NCBI RefSeq assembly: GCF_947488025.1
Contig: NZ_CANKYS010000005.1
Location: 62,001-126,000 of the forward strand
Length of the DNA: 64,000 nt
Reading direction: 5' to 3'
Source: an uncultured Nocardioides sp.
GTDB taxonomy: Bacteria > Actinomycetota > Actinomycetes > Propionibacteriales > Nocardioidaceae
How positions within the stretch are numbered: position 1 is the first letter of the stretch; each line of letters starts with the position of its first letter. The translations under genes were made by a program, and so were the position numbers. Shown piece by piece: positions 28,210 to 38,625 of this stretch. The notes beneath the pieces are model-generated. The model made no database searches and had not been told where the DNA came from. It was given only the letters and a program-made list of their open reading frames with translations.

Positions 28210-30477
28210 TTAGTCGCGGGCGACGACACCGAGCTCGCCGTCCCGGACCACCACGACGACGTCGCCGGCGACGTCGGTGCGCCACACGCCCGCGCCGGCC
28301 GCTGAGAGGGCGGCCAGCAGGTCGGGAGCGGGGTGTCCGTAGTCGTTGCCCTCCCCCACCGACACGAGCGCCAGCCGCGCGCCGAGCGAGGTCAGCCAGT
28401 CGAGGTCCTGGTGCCGGCTGCCGTGGTGGGGCACCTTCAGCACGTCGACCCGCAGCCCGGCGAGGTCGCGCCCCAGCGCCGACTGGGCCGACGGCTCGAC
28501 GTCTCCGGTCAGCAGCACCCGTACCCCGGCGACCTCGGCGACGAGGACGACGCTGGCATTGTTGGGCGCGCTCTCCCCGGGGTCGGTCGGTCCGGCGCCC
28601 GGCCGGGGCCACACCGTCTGGAGCGTCACCTCCCCGACCCGGCGCGTGAGTCCGTACGCCGCCGGCGCCGGGTCGCGACCGACCGCACGCCCGACGTCCC
28701 GCGCGCCGTCGGGCGGGTCGAGCAGCCCCGTGCCCTCGACGGCCTCCACGTCGCGGTCGTCGAGCACGCCGGCCACCCCGCCCACGTGGTCGGCGTGGAA
28801 GTGCGTCAGCACCAGGAGGGGCACGGAGTCGACCTCGAGCCGGTCGAGGCAGGCATCGGTGGCTTCCGGCTCGGGGCCGGCGTCGACGACCACCGCGGAC
28901 GCGGGACCCGCGCGGAGCACGAGGGCGTCCCCCTGCCCGACGTCGCACATCGCGAGCACCCAGCCGTCCGGCGGCCAGGCGGGTGACGGCGGCCGGACCA
29001 GCATCACCACCACCAGCAGCCCGGTGCAGGCCAGCGTCGAGCCCGGTCGGCCGAGCACCCTCGGGCCGAGCGGCACCGCGAGCAGGCACAGCAGCGTGAG
29101 CAGCCCGAGCGCGACGGGCCCGGTGCCCCAGTCGACCGCCGCCGTCGGGATGCCCGCGCCCCAGCGGGCCACCGCGATGATCCAGCCCGCCGACCACGCC
29201 GCCGGGGCCGCCACCGCGACGCCGAGCGGGTCCCACACGAGGCCCAGCAGGCCGCCGGACAGCCCGAGCACGGTCGCCGGGGCGACCGCAGGAGCAGCCA
29301 GCAGGTTGGCGCCCACCGCGACCAGGCTGACCTGCCCCGAGAGTGCTGCCACCACTGGCGTGCAGGCCACCTGGGCCGCGAGCGGCACTGACACCGCCTC
29401 GGCCACCCAGCGCGGCGTCCACCTCATCAGGGCGTCGCGCCAGACCGGGGCCAGCAGCAGGATCCCCGCCGTCGCCAGGGCGGACAGCGCGAACCCCGCC
29501 GTCACGGCAAGCCGCGGCCAGACCAGGAGCAGTCCGAGCACCGCGACCCCCAGGCCCCGCACGCCCCGTGACCGGCCGTTGCGGCCCATCCCCACCAGGG
29601 CCACCGAGCCCATCGCGGCAGCGCGTACGACGCTCGGCTCGGCGCGGGCCGTCAGCACGAACCCGACGATCCCGAGCACGCCCAGGGCGTAGAGCCAGGG
29701 CCCGCGCACACCGGCCCAGCGACCGAGGACCAGCAGGAACCCCACCACCAGTGTCAGGTTGGTGCCGCTCACCGCCAGGAGGTGGGTCAGTCCGGTGGTC
29801 CGGAAGTCGTCGGCGAGGTCGGGGTCGAGGCCACCGTCGTCCCCGACCACGAGGGCCGGGACCAGCTCGCGCGCGTCGGCGTCGCGGCCGGCGACAGCAG
29901 CGCGCACCGATCGTCGTACGGCTGCGGCTGCGTCCCACCACACGTCCGGCTCCGCGACGACCGTCGGCTCCCCGGTGGGACGTACGAGCGCGGCGACGTC
30001 GCCGTCCCCCGGCACCAGCCGGGCCGTCGTCGCCACCGTGGTGCCGAGCGGCAGCCGGGGCCAGTCGGCGTCGGCCATCACCACCACCGGCGCGGCGAGG
30101 GACCACGCGCGTCCGCGCCCCTCCGCGCGGGCCACGGTGGCCCGGACGACCTGGAGGTCGCCGTACTGCCCGCTGACGACCCGCACGTCCGAGGTCAGCT
30201 CGAGCTCGAGGTCCACGACCGCACCGTCGTCGGCGAGCGCGACGAGGGGCGACGTCGTGAGCAGGGCGTGCTGGAGCGCGGCGACGCCCGCGACCGCCAC
30301 GAACGCTCCGAGCGGACCGAGCCACGCGAGGGACCACCACCGGCGGACGACGCCCGTCCCGCCGGCCACGACCGCCGCGGCGACCGTCCCGAGAGCCGGC
30401 CACCCCGGGAGGACCAGCACGACGAGCGCCCCCACCCAGGCGCCGAGGCCGAGCGCGACCGCGCGCAGGTCGGGCAC
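28210..30477 (-). CDS. comEC: ComEC/Rec2 competence-family DNA channel
   Basis: A 755-residue polytopic membrane protein. N-terminal hydrophobic segments and an extracytoplasmic DUF4131-type domain are followed by the Competence domain (about residues 225-490) and a C-terminal metallo-beta-lactamase domain with THFHADHVGG. ComEC carries single-stranded DNA across the membrane in transformable bacteria. In actinobacteria the gene is conserved even where transformation has not been shown. GTG 30477 is the start; it follows comEA by nine bases. Confidence 0.9.
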   Translation of the reverse strand: MPDLRAVALGLGAWVGALVVLVLPGWPALGTVAAAVVAGGTGVVRRWWSLAWLGPLGAFVAVAGVAALQHALLTTSPLVALADDGAVVDLELELTSDVRVVSGQYGDLQVVRATVARAEGRGRAWSLAAPVVVMADADWPRLPLGTTVATTARLVPGDGDVAALVRPTGEPTVVAEPDVWWDAAAAVRRSVRAAVAGRDADARELVPALVVGDDGGLDPDLADDFRTTGLTHLLAVSGTNLTLVVGFLLVLGRWAGVRGPWLYALGVLGIVGFVLTARAEPSVVRAAAMGSVALVGMGRNGRSRGVRGLGVAVLGLLLVWPRLAVTAGFALSALATAGILLLAPVWRDALMRWTPRWVAEAVSVPLAAQVACTPVVAALSGQVSLVAVGANLLAAPAVAPATVLGLSGGLLGLVWDPLGVAVAAPAAWSAGWIIAVARWGAGIPTAAVDWGTGPVALGLLTLLCLLAVPLGPRVLGRPGSTLACTGLLVVVMLVRPPSPAWPPDGWVLAMCDVGQGDALVLRAGPASAVVVDAGPEPEATDACLDRLEVDSVPLLVLTHFHADHVGGVAGVLDDRDVEAVEGTGLLDPPDGARDVGRAVGRDPAPAAYGLTRRVGEVTLQTVWPRPGAGPTDPGESAPNNASVVLVAEVAGVRVLLTGDVEPSAQSALGRDLAGLRVDVLKVPHHGSRHQDLDWLTSLGARLALVSVGEGNDYGHPAPDLLAALSAAGAGVWRTDVAGDVVVVVRDGELGVVARD

Positions 30478-30486
30478 GGTCGCCGG

Positions 30487-31389
30487 TCAGAGCGTGACGA
30501 GCGGTGCGAGGTCGGCGAGGGTGGCCTCCCCGATGCCGTCGACCTCGAGGAGCTCGTCGACGGAGGTGAACGCACCGTTGGTGTCGCGCCAGGAGAGGAT
30601 CGCGTCGGCCGTCACCGGCCCGACGCCGGGCAGGGTGTCGAGCGCCGCCTGGTCGGCGGTGTTGAGGTTGACCAGCGTCGACCCCTCGGGCCCCGGCGCG
30701 GCGAGCGTGCCGGCCACGCCCGCGGCCGGGGCGACGCCCACGAGGATCTGCTCCCCGTCGACGACCGGTCGAGCGAGGTTGAGCGCGGTCAGGTCGACAC
30801 CGCGCCGGGCACCACCTGCCGCCTCGAGCGCGTCGACGACCCGCGACCCGGCCGGCAGCACCGCGATGCCGGGCCGGCGCACCTTGCCCGCGACGTCGAC
30901 CACCAGCTCCTCGCCCGCGGACGCCGAGCCGGAGGCACCGGACGTGCCCGGCGTGCCGGGGACGACGTCCGACGACACGACGGGGGCCAGCGGCTCGCTG
31001 GATCCGGCTGACTCGCCTGCGGTCTCGCCGGCGGGCGGCGCGACCGGCACGGCGCGGGCCTGGTCACGCACCGCCCACCACGCCGCCAGCCCGACCGCCA
31101 GGGCCGCGAGCACCGCCACGACGGCGACGTGCACAGGCCCGAGCTGCAGCCCGCCGACCCGCAGCCGGCGCGAGGCGTGGCGCCCGGGCACCGGCGGGAC
31201 GATCGGGACGGCCGCGGGCACCGGGACCGCGTCGGGACGCTCCCGGACCCGCGTGTGACCCCACGCCGGGTCGGCCGGGCCAGCCGGGTCGGTCGGCTCG
31301 CCGCGCACGGCGGCGAGCTCGGCGCTCAGCGTCGCCAGCCTCCGCGACACCGCCTCGGCGTGCTCGGAGGACGACTGGGATCGGCGCAT
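30487..31389 (-). CDS. comEA: ComEA family helix-hairpin-helix protein
   Basis: A 300-residue membrane-anchored DNA-binding protein. A cytoplasmic N terminus precedes one transmembrane helix (about residues 88-107), an SLBB-type domain (VVDVAGKVRRPGIAVLPAGS, about 163-182) and tandem helix-hairpin-helix motifs (VNLNTADQAALDTLPGVGP and LEVDGIGEATLADLA). It is the predicted DNA receptor that hands DNA to ComEC. It precedes comEC and holA on the same strand. Confidence 0.92.
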   Translation of the reverse strand: MRRSQSSSEHAEAVSRRLATLSAELAAVRGEPTDPAGPADPAWGHTRVRERPDAVPVPAAVPIVPPVPGRHASRRLRVGGLQLGPVHVAVVAVLAALAVGLAAWWAVRDQARAVPVAPPAGETAGESAGSSEPLAPVVSSDVVPGTPGTSGASGSASAGEELVVDVAGKVRRPGIAVLPAGSRVVDALEAAGGARRGVDLTALNLARPVVDGEQILVGVAPAAGVAGTLAAPGPEGSTLVNLNTADQAALDTLPGVGPVTADAILSWRDTNGAFTSVDELLEVDGIGEATLADLAPLVTL

Positions 31390-31455
31390 GCCTCCACGCT
31401 AGGAACGCCCGGGCCCGCTCGACAGGGGCGACCGGCAATCTGTGGACAGCGGTCG

Positions 31456-32313
31456 TCAGGGACGTGGAGCGACGCAGACGGCCACCATGCCCGGGCCGAC
31501 GTGCGCGCCCAGCACGGCACCGAGCTCGCCGCACATCACCTCGCGCCCCTCCAGCCCGTCGGCGAGCCGGTCGGTCAGCACGGCCGTGAGCTCCTCGGCG
31601 CGACCGGAGTTGGCGAGGTGCGACACGCACACGTCGACCGGCTGGTCGCCTGCCGCCTCGACGGCGAGCTCGGCCAGCCGGGCGAGCGCACGCGACGCCG
31701 TACGCACCCGCTCGCGCGGTGCGACCCTGCCCTCGGCGATCTCGAGCAGGGGCTTCACCGACAGCGCGCTGCCGAAGATCGCGGCGGCGGCGCCGATGCG
31801 CCCGCCCCGTCGCAGGTACTCCAGCGTGTCGACGTAGAACAGCGACGTGGCTGCCCGGCCGCGGGCGAGCGCCGCCTGGGCGGCCTCCTCCGCCGTCCCG
31901 CCGGCGTCGAGCGCATCGGCTGCCGTGAGCGCGGCGTAACCGGTCGCGATGCCGACCTGACCGGAGTCCACGACGTGCACGGGGACGTCGACCTCGAGGG
32001 CGGCGAGCTGGGCGGACTCGAAGGTGCCGCTCATCTCGCCCGAGAGGTGCACCGACACGACCTCCTCGGCACCCTCGGCCGCCAGCGAGCGGTAGAGCTC
32101 GGCGAACAACGCCGGAGCCGGCCGTGAGGTGCTGACCGGCACGAAGTCCCGCAGTGCCTCGGCGACCACGTCGGGTGTGGCGCCTTCAGGCCCCTCGTCG
32201 AGCACGCGGGCGCCGATCACCACCTGCAGCGGCACGACCCGGATGCCGCGCTCCTGCGCCAGCTCGGCGGGCAGGCTCGCGGTCGAGTCGGTGACGATGA
32301 CGGTGCCGGACAC
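31456..32313 (-). CDS. DegV family fatty acid-binding protein
   Basis: A 285-residue DegV protein. The N-terminal VIVTDSTASLPAELAQERGI and the SRPAPALFAELYRSL segment with the conserved TSRP motif are typical. DegV (FakB) proteins bind fatty acids and present them to a kinase. No FakA kinase is visible here. The start is GTG 32313; the frame continues upstream but only as antisense. Gene order comEA-degV is conserved in actinobacteria. Confidence 0.92.
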   Translation of the reverse strand: MSGTVIVTDSTASLPAELAQERGIRVVPLQVVIGARVLDEGPEGATPDVVAEALRDFVPVSTSRPAPALFAELYRSLAAEGAEEVVSVHLSGEMSGTFESAQLAALEVDVPVHVVDSGQVGIATGYAALTAADALDAGGTAEEAAQAALARGRAATSLFYVDTLEYLRRGGRIGAAAAIFGSALSVKPLLEIAEGRVAPRERVRTASRALARLAELAVEAAGDQPVDVCVSHLANSGRAEELTAVLTDRLADGLEGREVMCGELGAVLGAHVGPGMVAVCVAPRP

Positions 32314-32409
32314 ATCCCGAAGCCTAGTGACTCCCGACGCACGGACGGACTCCTGCTCGGCGTCCGCCCCGTCCTTGCGGGCCGTGGTGGCCTCCGGTTG
32401 GATGTCCGG

Positions 32410-33282
32410 ATGCCCGACCGGCCCGAGCGCTTCGCCGACGCACTCCAGACCGCCATCGAGGCCCGCGGCCTGGGCCTGGACCGGATCACCGAGCACCTCG
32501 CCCAGCGCGGGGTGTCGGTCAGCGCAGCGACGCTGAGCTACTGGCGCTCCGGCCGCAGCGAGCCCGGTCGGCGGTCGTCGCTGGCGGCCCTGCCGCACCT
32601 CGAGGACGTCCTCGACCTGCCCTCCGGCAGCCTCACCGCGACCCTCCCCAGCACGCGCGAGCGCACCCCGCGCCGGGCCGTGCGCGGCCTCGACGTCCTG
32701 TGGCCCGAGGAGCCGCACTCGGCCGTCCTCGGGCGGCTCGACACCAGCTGGGACACCGATCTGGCACGCGTCTCGGTGCACGACATCCTGCGCCTCGGCC
32801 CCGACCGCCGGCAGGTCCGCCTCACCGTGCGGCAGGCGATGCGGGCGCGCGCCGACGGACCCGACCGCCGCGTCGTGATGCACTCGCAGGACGACCTGGG
32901 CGCCGGCCTGCCCGAGATCCGGCCGTTGCGCGGCTGCGCGCTGGGCCGCGTGGAGCGCGACCCCGAGGCGGGCGTGGTGGGCGCGGAGCTGCTCTTCTTC
33001 CGGCCGCTGCGCCGCGGCGAGACCGTGATCGTGAAGTACGACGTCATCTCCCCCGCCCCCGGCCCGTGCGAGCGCGAGTACACCCGCCGCCTGCGCCTGC
33101 CGATGCGCGAGTACCTGCTCGAGGTGGCGTTCGACCGGCGGGCGCTCCCCGCGAGCGTGGCCGCCTTCACCGAGGGGCGCGAGCAGCCGATCGCGCTGGA
33201 CGAGGACCGGCGGGCGCACCTGGTCCACACCGACACCGCTCCCGGCACGACCGGGATCCGCTGGAGCTGGCCGAGCAGCTGA
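32410..33282 (+). CDS. XRE-like helix-turn-helix protein with unknown C-terminal domain
   Basis: A 290-residue protein. The N-terminal part (about residues 10-60, with RITEHLAQRGVSVSAATLSYWRSGRSEP) looks like a helix-turn-helix of the XRE type. The remainder is Arg-rich and beta-rich, with conserved-looking LGRVERDPEAGVVGAELLFFRPL, and has no domain that I recognise. ATG 32410 is preferred; an upstream in-frame TTG at 32398 is possible. It is divergent from degV and precedes the secreted protease, which it might regulate; that is inference only. Confidence 0.65.
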   Translation: MPDRPERFADALQTAIEARGLGLDRITEHLAQRGVSVSAATLSYWRSGRSEPGRRSSLAALPHLEDVLDLPSGSLTATLPSTRERTPRRAVRGLDVLWPEEPHSAVLGRLDTSWDTDLARVSVHDILRLGPDRRQVRLTVRQAMRARADGPDRRVVMHSQDDLGAGLPEIRPLRGCALGRVERDPEAGVVGAELLFFRPLRRGETVIVKYDVISPAPGPCEREYTRRLRLPMREYLLEVAFDRRALPASVAAFTEGREQPIALDEDRRAHLVHTDTAPGTTGIRWSWPSS

Positions 33283-33329
33283 CGCCGGGGCACGCGGCCG
33301 AGCCCGTCGGACGGTCCGGCCGGGCGTGA

Positions 33330-33342
33330 GTTAAGTGTTAAG
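33330..33342 (+). promoter_or_regulatory. Direct repeat in protease promoter region
   Basis: GTTAAGTGTTAAG, two GTTAAG copies seven bases apart in an otherwise GC-rich 138-base gap before the protease. Likely promoter or activator site; a GGAAGGA ribosome site precedes ATG 33421. Confidence 0.3.
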
Positions 33343-33420
33343 CGACGCCTGCCCCTTGCCCGGGACCGCGTCGGCCGGTCAGGGTCGGCCTCGTCCATCT
33401 GTCTCGGGAAGGATCCATCG

Positions 33421-34998
<1,578 letters not shown>

Positions 34999-35002
34999 CC
35001 TG

Positions 35003-35040
35003 ACGTTCGGCCCCGCGGCTGGTGCCGCGGGGCCGAACGT
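35003..35040. terminator. Bidirectional terminator between protease and leuS
   Basis: Perfect 17-base stem (left arm 35003-35019, right arm 35024-35040) with a TGGT loop, located between the convergent stops of the protease (34998) and leuS (35051). Confidence 0.9.
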
Positions 35041-35050
35041 CGTACGCACC

Positions 35051-37528
35051 TCAGACGACGATGTTGACCAGCTTGGGCGCGCGGACGATCACCTTGCGCA
35101 CCGTCGCGCCGTCGATGGCCCGCTGCACGCCGGCGTCGGCCAGTGCCGCGGCCTCCAGGTCCGCCTCGGAGATGTCCGGTGCGACCTCCAGCCGGGCGCG
35201 GACCTTGCCCTTGACCTGCACGACCGCGGTGACGGAGTCCTCGACCAGCAGCGCCTCGTCGACCTCGGGCCACCCGACGCGGACGACGGTGGGCTCGTGG
35301 CCCAGCCGCTCCCACATCTCCTCGGCCGTGTAGGGCGCGACCAGGGACAGCAGGATCGCCACCGCCTCGGTGGCCTCGCGCACCGCCGGGTCGGCAGGTC
35401 CCACGCCCGAGTCGATCGCCTTGCGGGTCGCGTTGACCAGCTCCATGACCCGGGCGACCATCACGTTGAAGCGATAGGCCTCGACCAGCGTGGCCGCCTC
35501 GTGCACGGTCCGCGCCGTCGTACGCCGCAGCGCCAGGTCGCCGGTCGTCACGTCGGCACCGGGGGCCGAGGTGACGTCCCCGGACAGCCGCCAGGCGCGC
35601 TGCAGGAAGCGCAGCGACCCGTCGGGCGACATGTTGGCCCAGTCGATGTCGTCCTCGGGCGGACCCGCGAAGACCAGCGTCAGACGCACGGCGTCGACAC
35701 CGAAGGCGGTCAGCTGCTCACCCAGGTTCACGCCGTTGCCCAGCGACTTGCTCATCTTCTTGCCCTGGTTGATCACGAAGCCCTGGTTGAGCTGGGCCGA
35801 CCAGGGCTCGCGGAAGCCGACCAGGCCCATGTCGTTGAGGACCTTGGTGAAGAAACGCCCGTAGAGCAGGTGCAGCACGGCGTGCTCGACACCGCCGACG
35901 TAGAGGTTGGCGGGCATCCACGCGTCGACCTTCTCGCTGTCGAACGGCCGGGTGTCCTCGTGCGGCGAGCAGTAGCGGAACATGTACCACGACGAGTCCA
36001 CGAAGGTGTCCATCGTGTCGGTGTCGCGGGTCGCCGGGCCACCGCACGTCGGGCAGGTGGTGTTCACCCACTCGCTCGCCCCGCCCAGCGGCGAGGTGCC
36101 CTTCGGCTTCAGGTCCGCGCCCTTCAGCATCGGCAGCCTGACGGGCAGCTGGTCCTCGGGCACCGGGACCTCGCCGTCCACCGGGCAGTGGATGATCGGG
36201 ATCGGCGCGCCCCAGTAGCGCTGGCGGCTCAGCAGCCAGTCGCGCAGGCGGAAGTTGACCGTGCCGCGACCCAGGCCCTGGCCCTCCAGGTAGGCGATCG
36301 TCGTGGTCTTGGCCTCGGCGACACCCATCCCCGACAGGTCGATCTCGTCGTTGGCGGAGTTGATCGCCGGACCGTCGCCCGTGAAGGCCTCCCCCTCCCA
36401 GCCCTCGGGCGGCTGGACCGTGCGGATCACCGGCAGGTCGAACGCCTCGGCGAACTCCCAGTCGCGCTGGTCCTGACCGGGGACGGCCATGATGGCGCCG
36501 GTGCCGTAGTCGGCCAGCACGTAGTCGGCGGCGTACACCGGGATCCGGGTGCCGGTCAGCGGGTTGGTCGCGTGGACGCCCAGGAAGACGCCGGTCTTGG
36601 GGCGGTCGGTGGCCAACCGGTTGATCTCGGTCTCCTTGCGGACCTCGACCAGGTAGTCCTCCAGCGCTGGTCGCTGCTCGTCTGTGACCAGCTCGGCGGC
36701 CAGGGACGCGTCGGCGGCCACCACCATGAAGGTCGCTCCGAACAGCGTGTCGGGCCGCGTCGTGTAGACGGTGACCGGCTCCTCACGACCGTCGATGGCG
36801 AAGTCGACGTGCGCACCCTCGGAGCGGCCGATCCAGTTGCGCTGCGCGGTGACCACCCGGTCGGGCCAGGTGTCCTCCAGCTCGTCGAGGCCGTCCAGCA
36901 GCTCCTGGGCGTAGTCGGTGATCTTGAAGTACCACTGGGTCAGCTCCTTCTTGGTCACCTCCGCCCCGCACCGCTCGCAGGCACCCGCCACGACCTGCTC
37001 GTTCGCCAGCACGGTCTGGTCGTTGGGGCACCAGTTGACGGCGCTGTTCTTGCGGTAGGCCAGGCCCCGCTTGAAGAACTCCAGGAACAGCCACTGCGTC
37101 CAGCGGTAGTAGTCCGGGTCGGACGTGTTGAACGTGCGCGACCAGTCGAAGGAGGCGGCGTACTTCTTGCACGACTCGATCGACTTGGCGATGTTGGCGC
37201 GGGTGTAGGTGTCGGGGTGCTCGTCGTTGCGGATGGCCGCGTTCTCAGCCGGCAGGCCGAAGGAGTCGAAGCCCATCGGGTTGAGCACCTCGTAGCCGCG
37301 CTGCCACCAGTAGCGTGCCACCACGTCGTGCAGCGCGAACACCTCCGCGTGGCCCATGTGCAGGTCGCCGCTGGGGTAGGGGAACATCGTCAGCGCGTAG
37401 CGCTTCTCGCGCGGGCTGTCGTCGTCGGCCCGGAACGGGTCGAGCTCCTCCCACACCCGCTGCCACTTCGTCTCGGTGGCCGCGATGTCGTAGGTGGTCT
37501 CGCCGTGGGTGCTCTGCTCGGGATTCAT
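35051..37528 (-). CDS. leuS: Leucine--tRNA ligase
   Basis: An 825-residue class I synthetase. The HIGH-type motif is PSGDLHMGH (residues 52-60), the KMSKS motif is GKKMSKSLG near residue 590, and the CP1 editing domain with [12 protein letters not shown] near 255 is present. A zinc-type CPTCGG lies in the insertion. It charges tRNA-Leu. Start ATG 37528 has a GGAGCGAGAG ribosome site. Upstream lie a hairpin followed by six Us and a short Leu-rich leader frame, so expression is probably controlled by leucine-dependent attenuation. Confidence 0.98.
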   Translation of the reverse strand: MNPEQSTHGETTYDIAATETKWQRVWEELDPFRADDDSPREKRYALTMFPYPSGDLHMGHAEVFALHDVVARYWWQRGYEVLNPMGFDSFGLPAENAAIRNDEHPDTYTRANIAKSIESCKKYAASFDWSRTFNTSDPDYYRWTQWLFLEFFKRGLAYRKNSAVNWCPNDQTVLANEQVVAGACERCGAEVTKKELTQWYFKITDYAQELLDGLDELEDTWPDRVVTAQRNWIGRSEGAHVDFAIDGREEPVTVYTTRPDTLFGATFMVVAADASLAAELVTDEQRPALEDYLVEVRKETEINRLATDRPKTGVFLGVHATNPLTGTRIPVYAADYVLADYGTGAIMAVPGQDQRDWEFAEAFDLPVIRTVQPPEGWEGEAFTGDGPAINSANDEIDLSGMGVAEAKTTTIAYLEGQGLGRGTVNFRLRDWLLSRQRYWGAPIPIIHCPVDGEVPVPEDQLPVRLPMLKGADLKPKGTSPLGGASEWVNTTCPTCGGPATRDTDTMDTFVDSSWYMFRYCSPHEDTRPFDSEKVDAWMPANLYVGGVEHAVLHLLYGRFFTKVLNDMGLVGFREPWSAQLNQGFVINQGKKMSKSLGNGVNLGEQLTAFGVDAVRLTLVFAGPPEDDIDWANMSPDGSLRFLQRAWRLSGDVTSAPGADVTTGDLALRRTTARTVHEAATLVEAYRFNVMVARVMELVNATRKAIDSGVGPADPAVREATEAVAILLSLVAPYTAEEMWERLGHEPTVVRVGWPEVDEALLVEDSVTAVVQVKGKVRARLEVAPDISEADLEAAALADAGVQRAIDGATVRKVIVRAPKLVNIVV

Positions 37529-37563
37529 CTCTCTCGCTCCTGTGTGTCCTTGCTCCCGACATG

Positions 37564-37589
37564 AAAAAACCCCTCACGCATGGAGGGGT
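37564..37589 (-). terminator. Attenuator in leuS leader
   Basis: On the minus strand ACCCCTC-N7-GAGGGGT followed by TTTTTT: a textbook intrinsic terminator placed 36 bases before leuS and downstream of the leader peptide. It is one of the few U-tract terminators visible in this window. A competing 11-base hairpin lies just upstream (GCCGCG...CGCGGC, about 37590-37624). Confidence 0.85.
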
Positions 37590-37615
37590 GCCGCGTTGAC
37601 TGCCTGATCGGTAGG

Positions 37616-37654
37616 TCAGCGCGGCTGTCGAAGAAGCAGGATCTGCGACCGCAT
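37616..37654 (-). CDS. Leucine leader peptide upstream of leuS (leaderless)
   Basis: A 12-codon frame, ATG 37654 to TGA 37616, reading MRSQILLLRQPR. It carries three consecutive leucine codons CTG CTT CTT; CTT is rare in this GC-rich genome. It ends before a hairpin and then the U-tract attenuator. No spaced Shine-Dalgarno is present, but TACCAT (37661-37666) sits six bases upstream of the ATG, as expected when transcription starts at the A of ATG. Ribosome stalling at the Leu codons would favour read-through into leuS. Confidence 0.75.
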   Translation of the reverse strand: MRSQILLLRQPR

Positions 37655-37660
37655 GCCCCC

Positions 37661-37666
37661 ATGGTA
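37661..37666 (-). promoter_or_regulatory. -10 element of the leuS leader transcript
   Basis: TACCAT on the minus strand, six bases before ATG 37654, matching the TANNNT consensus. The -35 is weak (TGAGCG region near 37685-37690). Confidence 0.55.
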
Positions 37667-37728
37667 GCGCTTCGCGCGTCGCACGCTCATCCCCTGCCCC
37701 CGGGGCACGGCCGAGCAGCGGTAGGTGC

Positions 37729-37768
37729 CGCTGCCCGGGCCGGACCTGTGGACCGGGCCCGGGCAGCG
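37729..37768 (-). terminator. Terminator after DUF4870 gene
   Basis: Thirteen-base stem (37729-37741 with 37756-37768) about 45 bases past the DUF4870 stop. A second hairpin GAGCTCC-TGCG-GGAGCTC lies at 37784-37801. The plus-strand frame through here is explained by these repeats. Confidence 0.6.
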
Positions 37769-37813
37769 ATCGCCTGGCAGGACGAGCTCCTGCGGGAGCT
37801 CAGCTGACAGTGC

Positions 37814-38287
37814 TCACTTCACGAAGGCGGGGGTGAGCGGCGGGTTCCACCACTCGCCGTTGTAGGCCTTGACGGCACAGACGACGTGCAGGATGCCGGC
37901 CACGACCGGCGGCACGAGGAAGACCGGCAGGAACACGACGAAGCCGATGCCGAGGGTGATCACGCCCAGGACGACGTAGAGCACCGCGGCGACGACGAGC
38001 CAGATGAACATCGAGATCTGGACGTTGATCGAGTTGGCGGCGTGCGCGCGGACGAAGGGCCCGCGGTCCTTGTAGATGACGTAGACCGCGATGGAGGCCA
38101 GGAACCCGAGGAAGCCGGCGGAGCAGATCATCGCGACCACGGCGCCGGCGTGGCTGATCGCGCCCCAGGTGCGCTCGTCCTGGGGCGACATCGTCGCCGG
38201 AGCGGCGCGGTAGGTGCTCGCCGGCTGCTGGCCGTAGGCCTGCGTCGGCTCGCCCGCCTGCGGGTCGGTGGGGTACTGGTCGGACAT
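37814..38287 (-). CDS. DUF4870 (Tic20-like) membrane protein
   Basis: A 157-residue membrane protein. A Gln/Pro/Thr-rich cytoplasmic N terminus (about residues 1-35) is followed by SPQDERTWGAISHAGAVVAM and three or four transmembrane segments, then AVKAYNGEWWNPP near the C terminus. The function of DUF4870 is not established. ATG 38287 (MSDQYPTD) is chosen over an upstream in-frame ATG because the extra residues lack family character. It is probably monocistronic. Confidence 0.85.
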   Translation of the reverse strand: MSDQYPTDPQAGEPTQAYGQQPASTYRAAPATMSPQDERTWGAISHAGAVVAMICSAGFLGFLASIAVYVIYKDRGPFVRAHAANSINVQISMFIWLVVAAVLYVVLGVITLGIGFVVFLPVFLVPPVVAGILHVVCAVKAYNGEWWNPPLTPAFVK

Positions 38288-38433
38288 CTCACTCACTCCT
38301 CGGGCGGGCCGGGTGCCCGCTCCCTCGTCTGGTGACAAGCCAAGCACGCCGACCGGCCGGAATCATCCCCTTCCGGGGTCGAGTCAGGGTGGCCTCAGGG
38401 TCGGTCGCGGGCTTTCGTCCAGGCCCCCGCCGG

Positions 38434-38530
38434 GGTAGTCCAGTGGGAACTGGCTGCCGCGCCCGGTAGTCCAGTGGGAAGTGGTCGTCGTACGCCGCCG
38501 AACACGACCACAACCCACTGGACTACCCCG
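38434..38530. repeat. Repeated 16-base motif with long hairpin
   Basis: GGTAGTCCAGTGGGAA occurs at 38434-38449 and again at 38465-38480, and its inverted form lies at 38514-38529. The second copy pairs with the inverted one as a 14-base stem, a symmetrical AA/AA internal loop, then an 8-base stem GTGGTCGT/ACGACCAC (38481-38488 with 38504-38511) and a 15-base loop. Possibly an intergenic repeat element or a regulator site. Confidence 0.75.
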
Positions 38531-38556
38531 GGCCGGCGCGACGTCGCACCGACCGC

Positions 38557-38616
38557 CCAAGAAGTGTTTGACAGTCACGGCAACCGTCGTGCACGCTGCT
38601 CCCCAAGAACTCTTGG
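38557..38616 (+). promoter_or_regulatory. Twin operator and -35 box of ArsR-MFS operon
   Basis: CCAAGAAGTGTTTG (38557-38570) and CCAAGAACTCTTGG (38603-38616, near-perfect palindrome) are related sites 46 bases apart. TTGACA (38568-38573) overlaps the first and the ribosome site GGAGGG abuts the second. The -10 box is not obvious. This arrangement suits ArsR autorepression. Confidence 0.55.
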
Positions 38617-38625
38617 AGGGTGGAC

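Larger units (their letters stand above)
38288..38625. other. Intergenic region with hairpin repeat, promoter and twin operator
   Basis: The 338-base gap between DUF4870 and the ArsR gene holds no gene. The left third (38288-38430) contains only GC-rich sequence and the presumed DUF4870 promoter. The middle (38434-38530) carries a repeated, inverted motif. The right (38557-38620) carries two related palindromes, a TTGACA box and the ArsR ribosome site. Confidence 0.7.

Noticed and set aside
37661..37807. Plus-strand frame ending in WQDELLRELS between leuS leader and DUF4870
   Set aside because: It overlaps the leuS -10 element and two terminator hairpins, has no ribosome site, and the composition is explained by those repeats.
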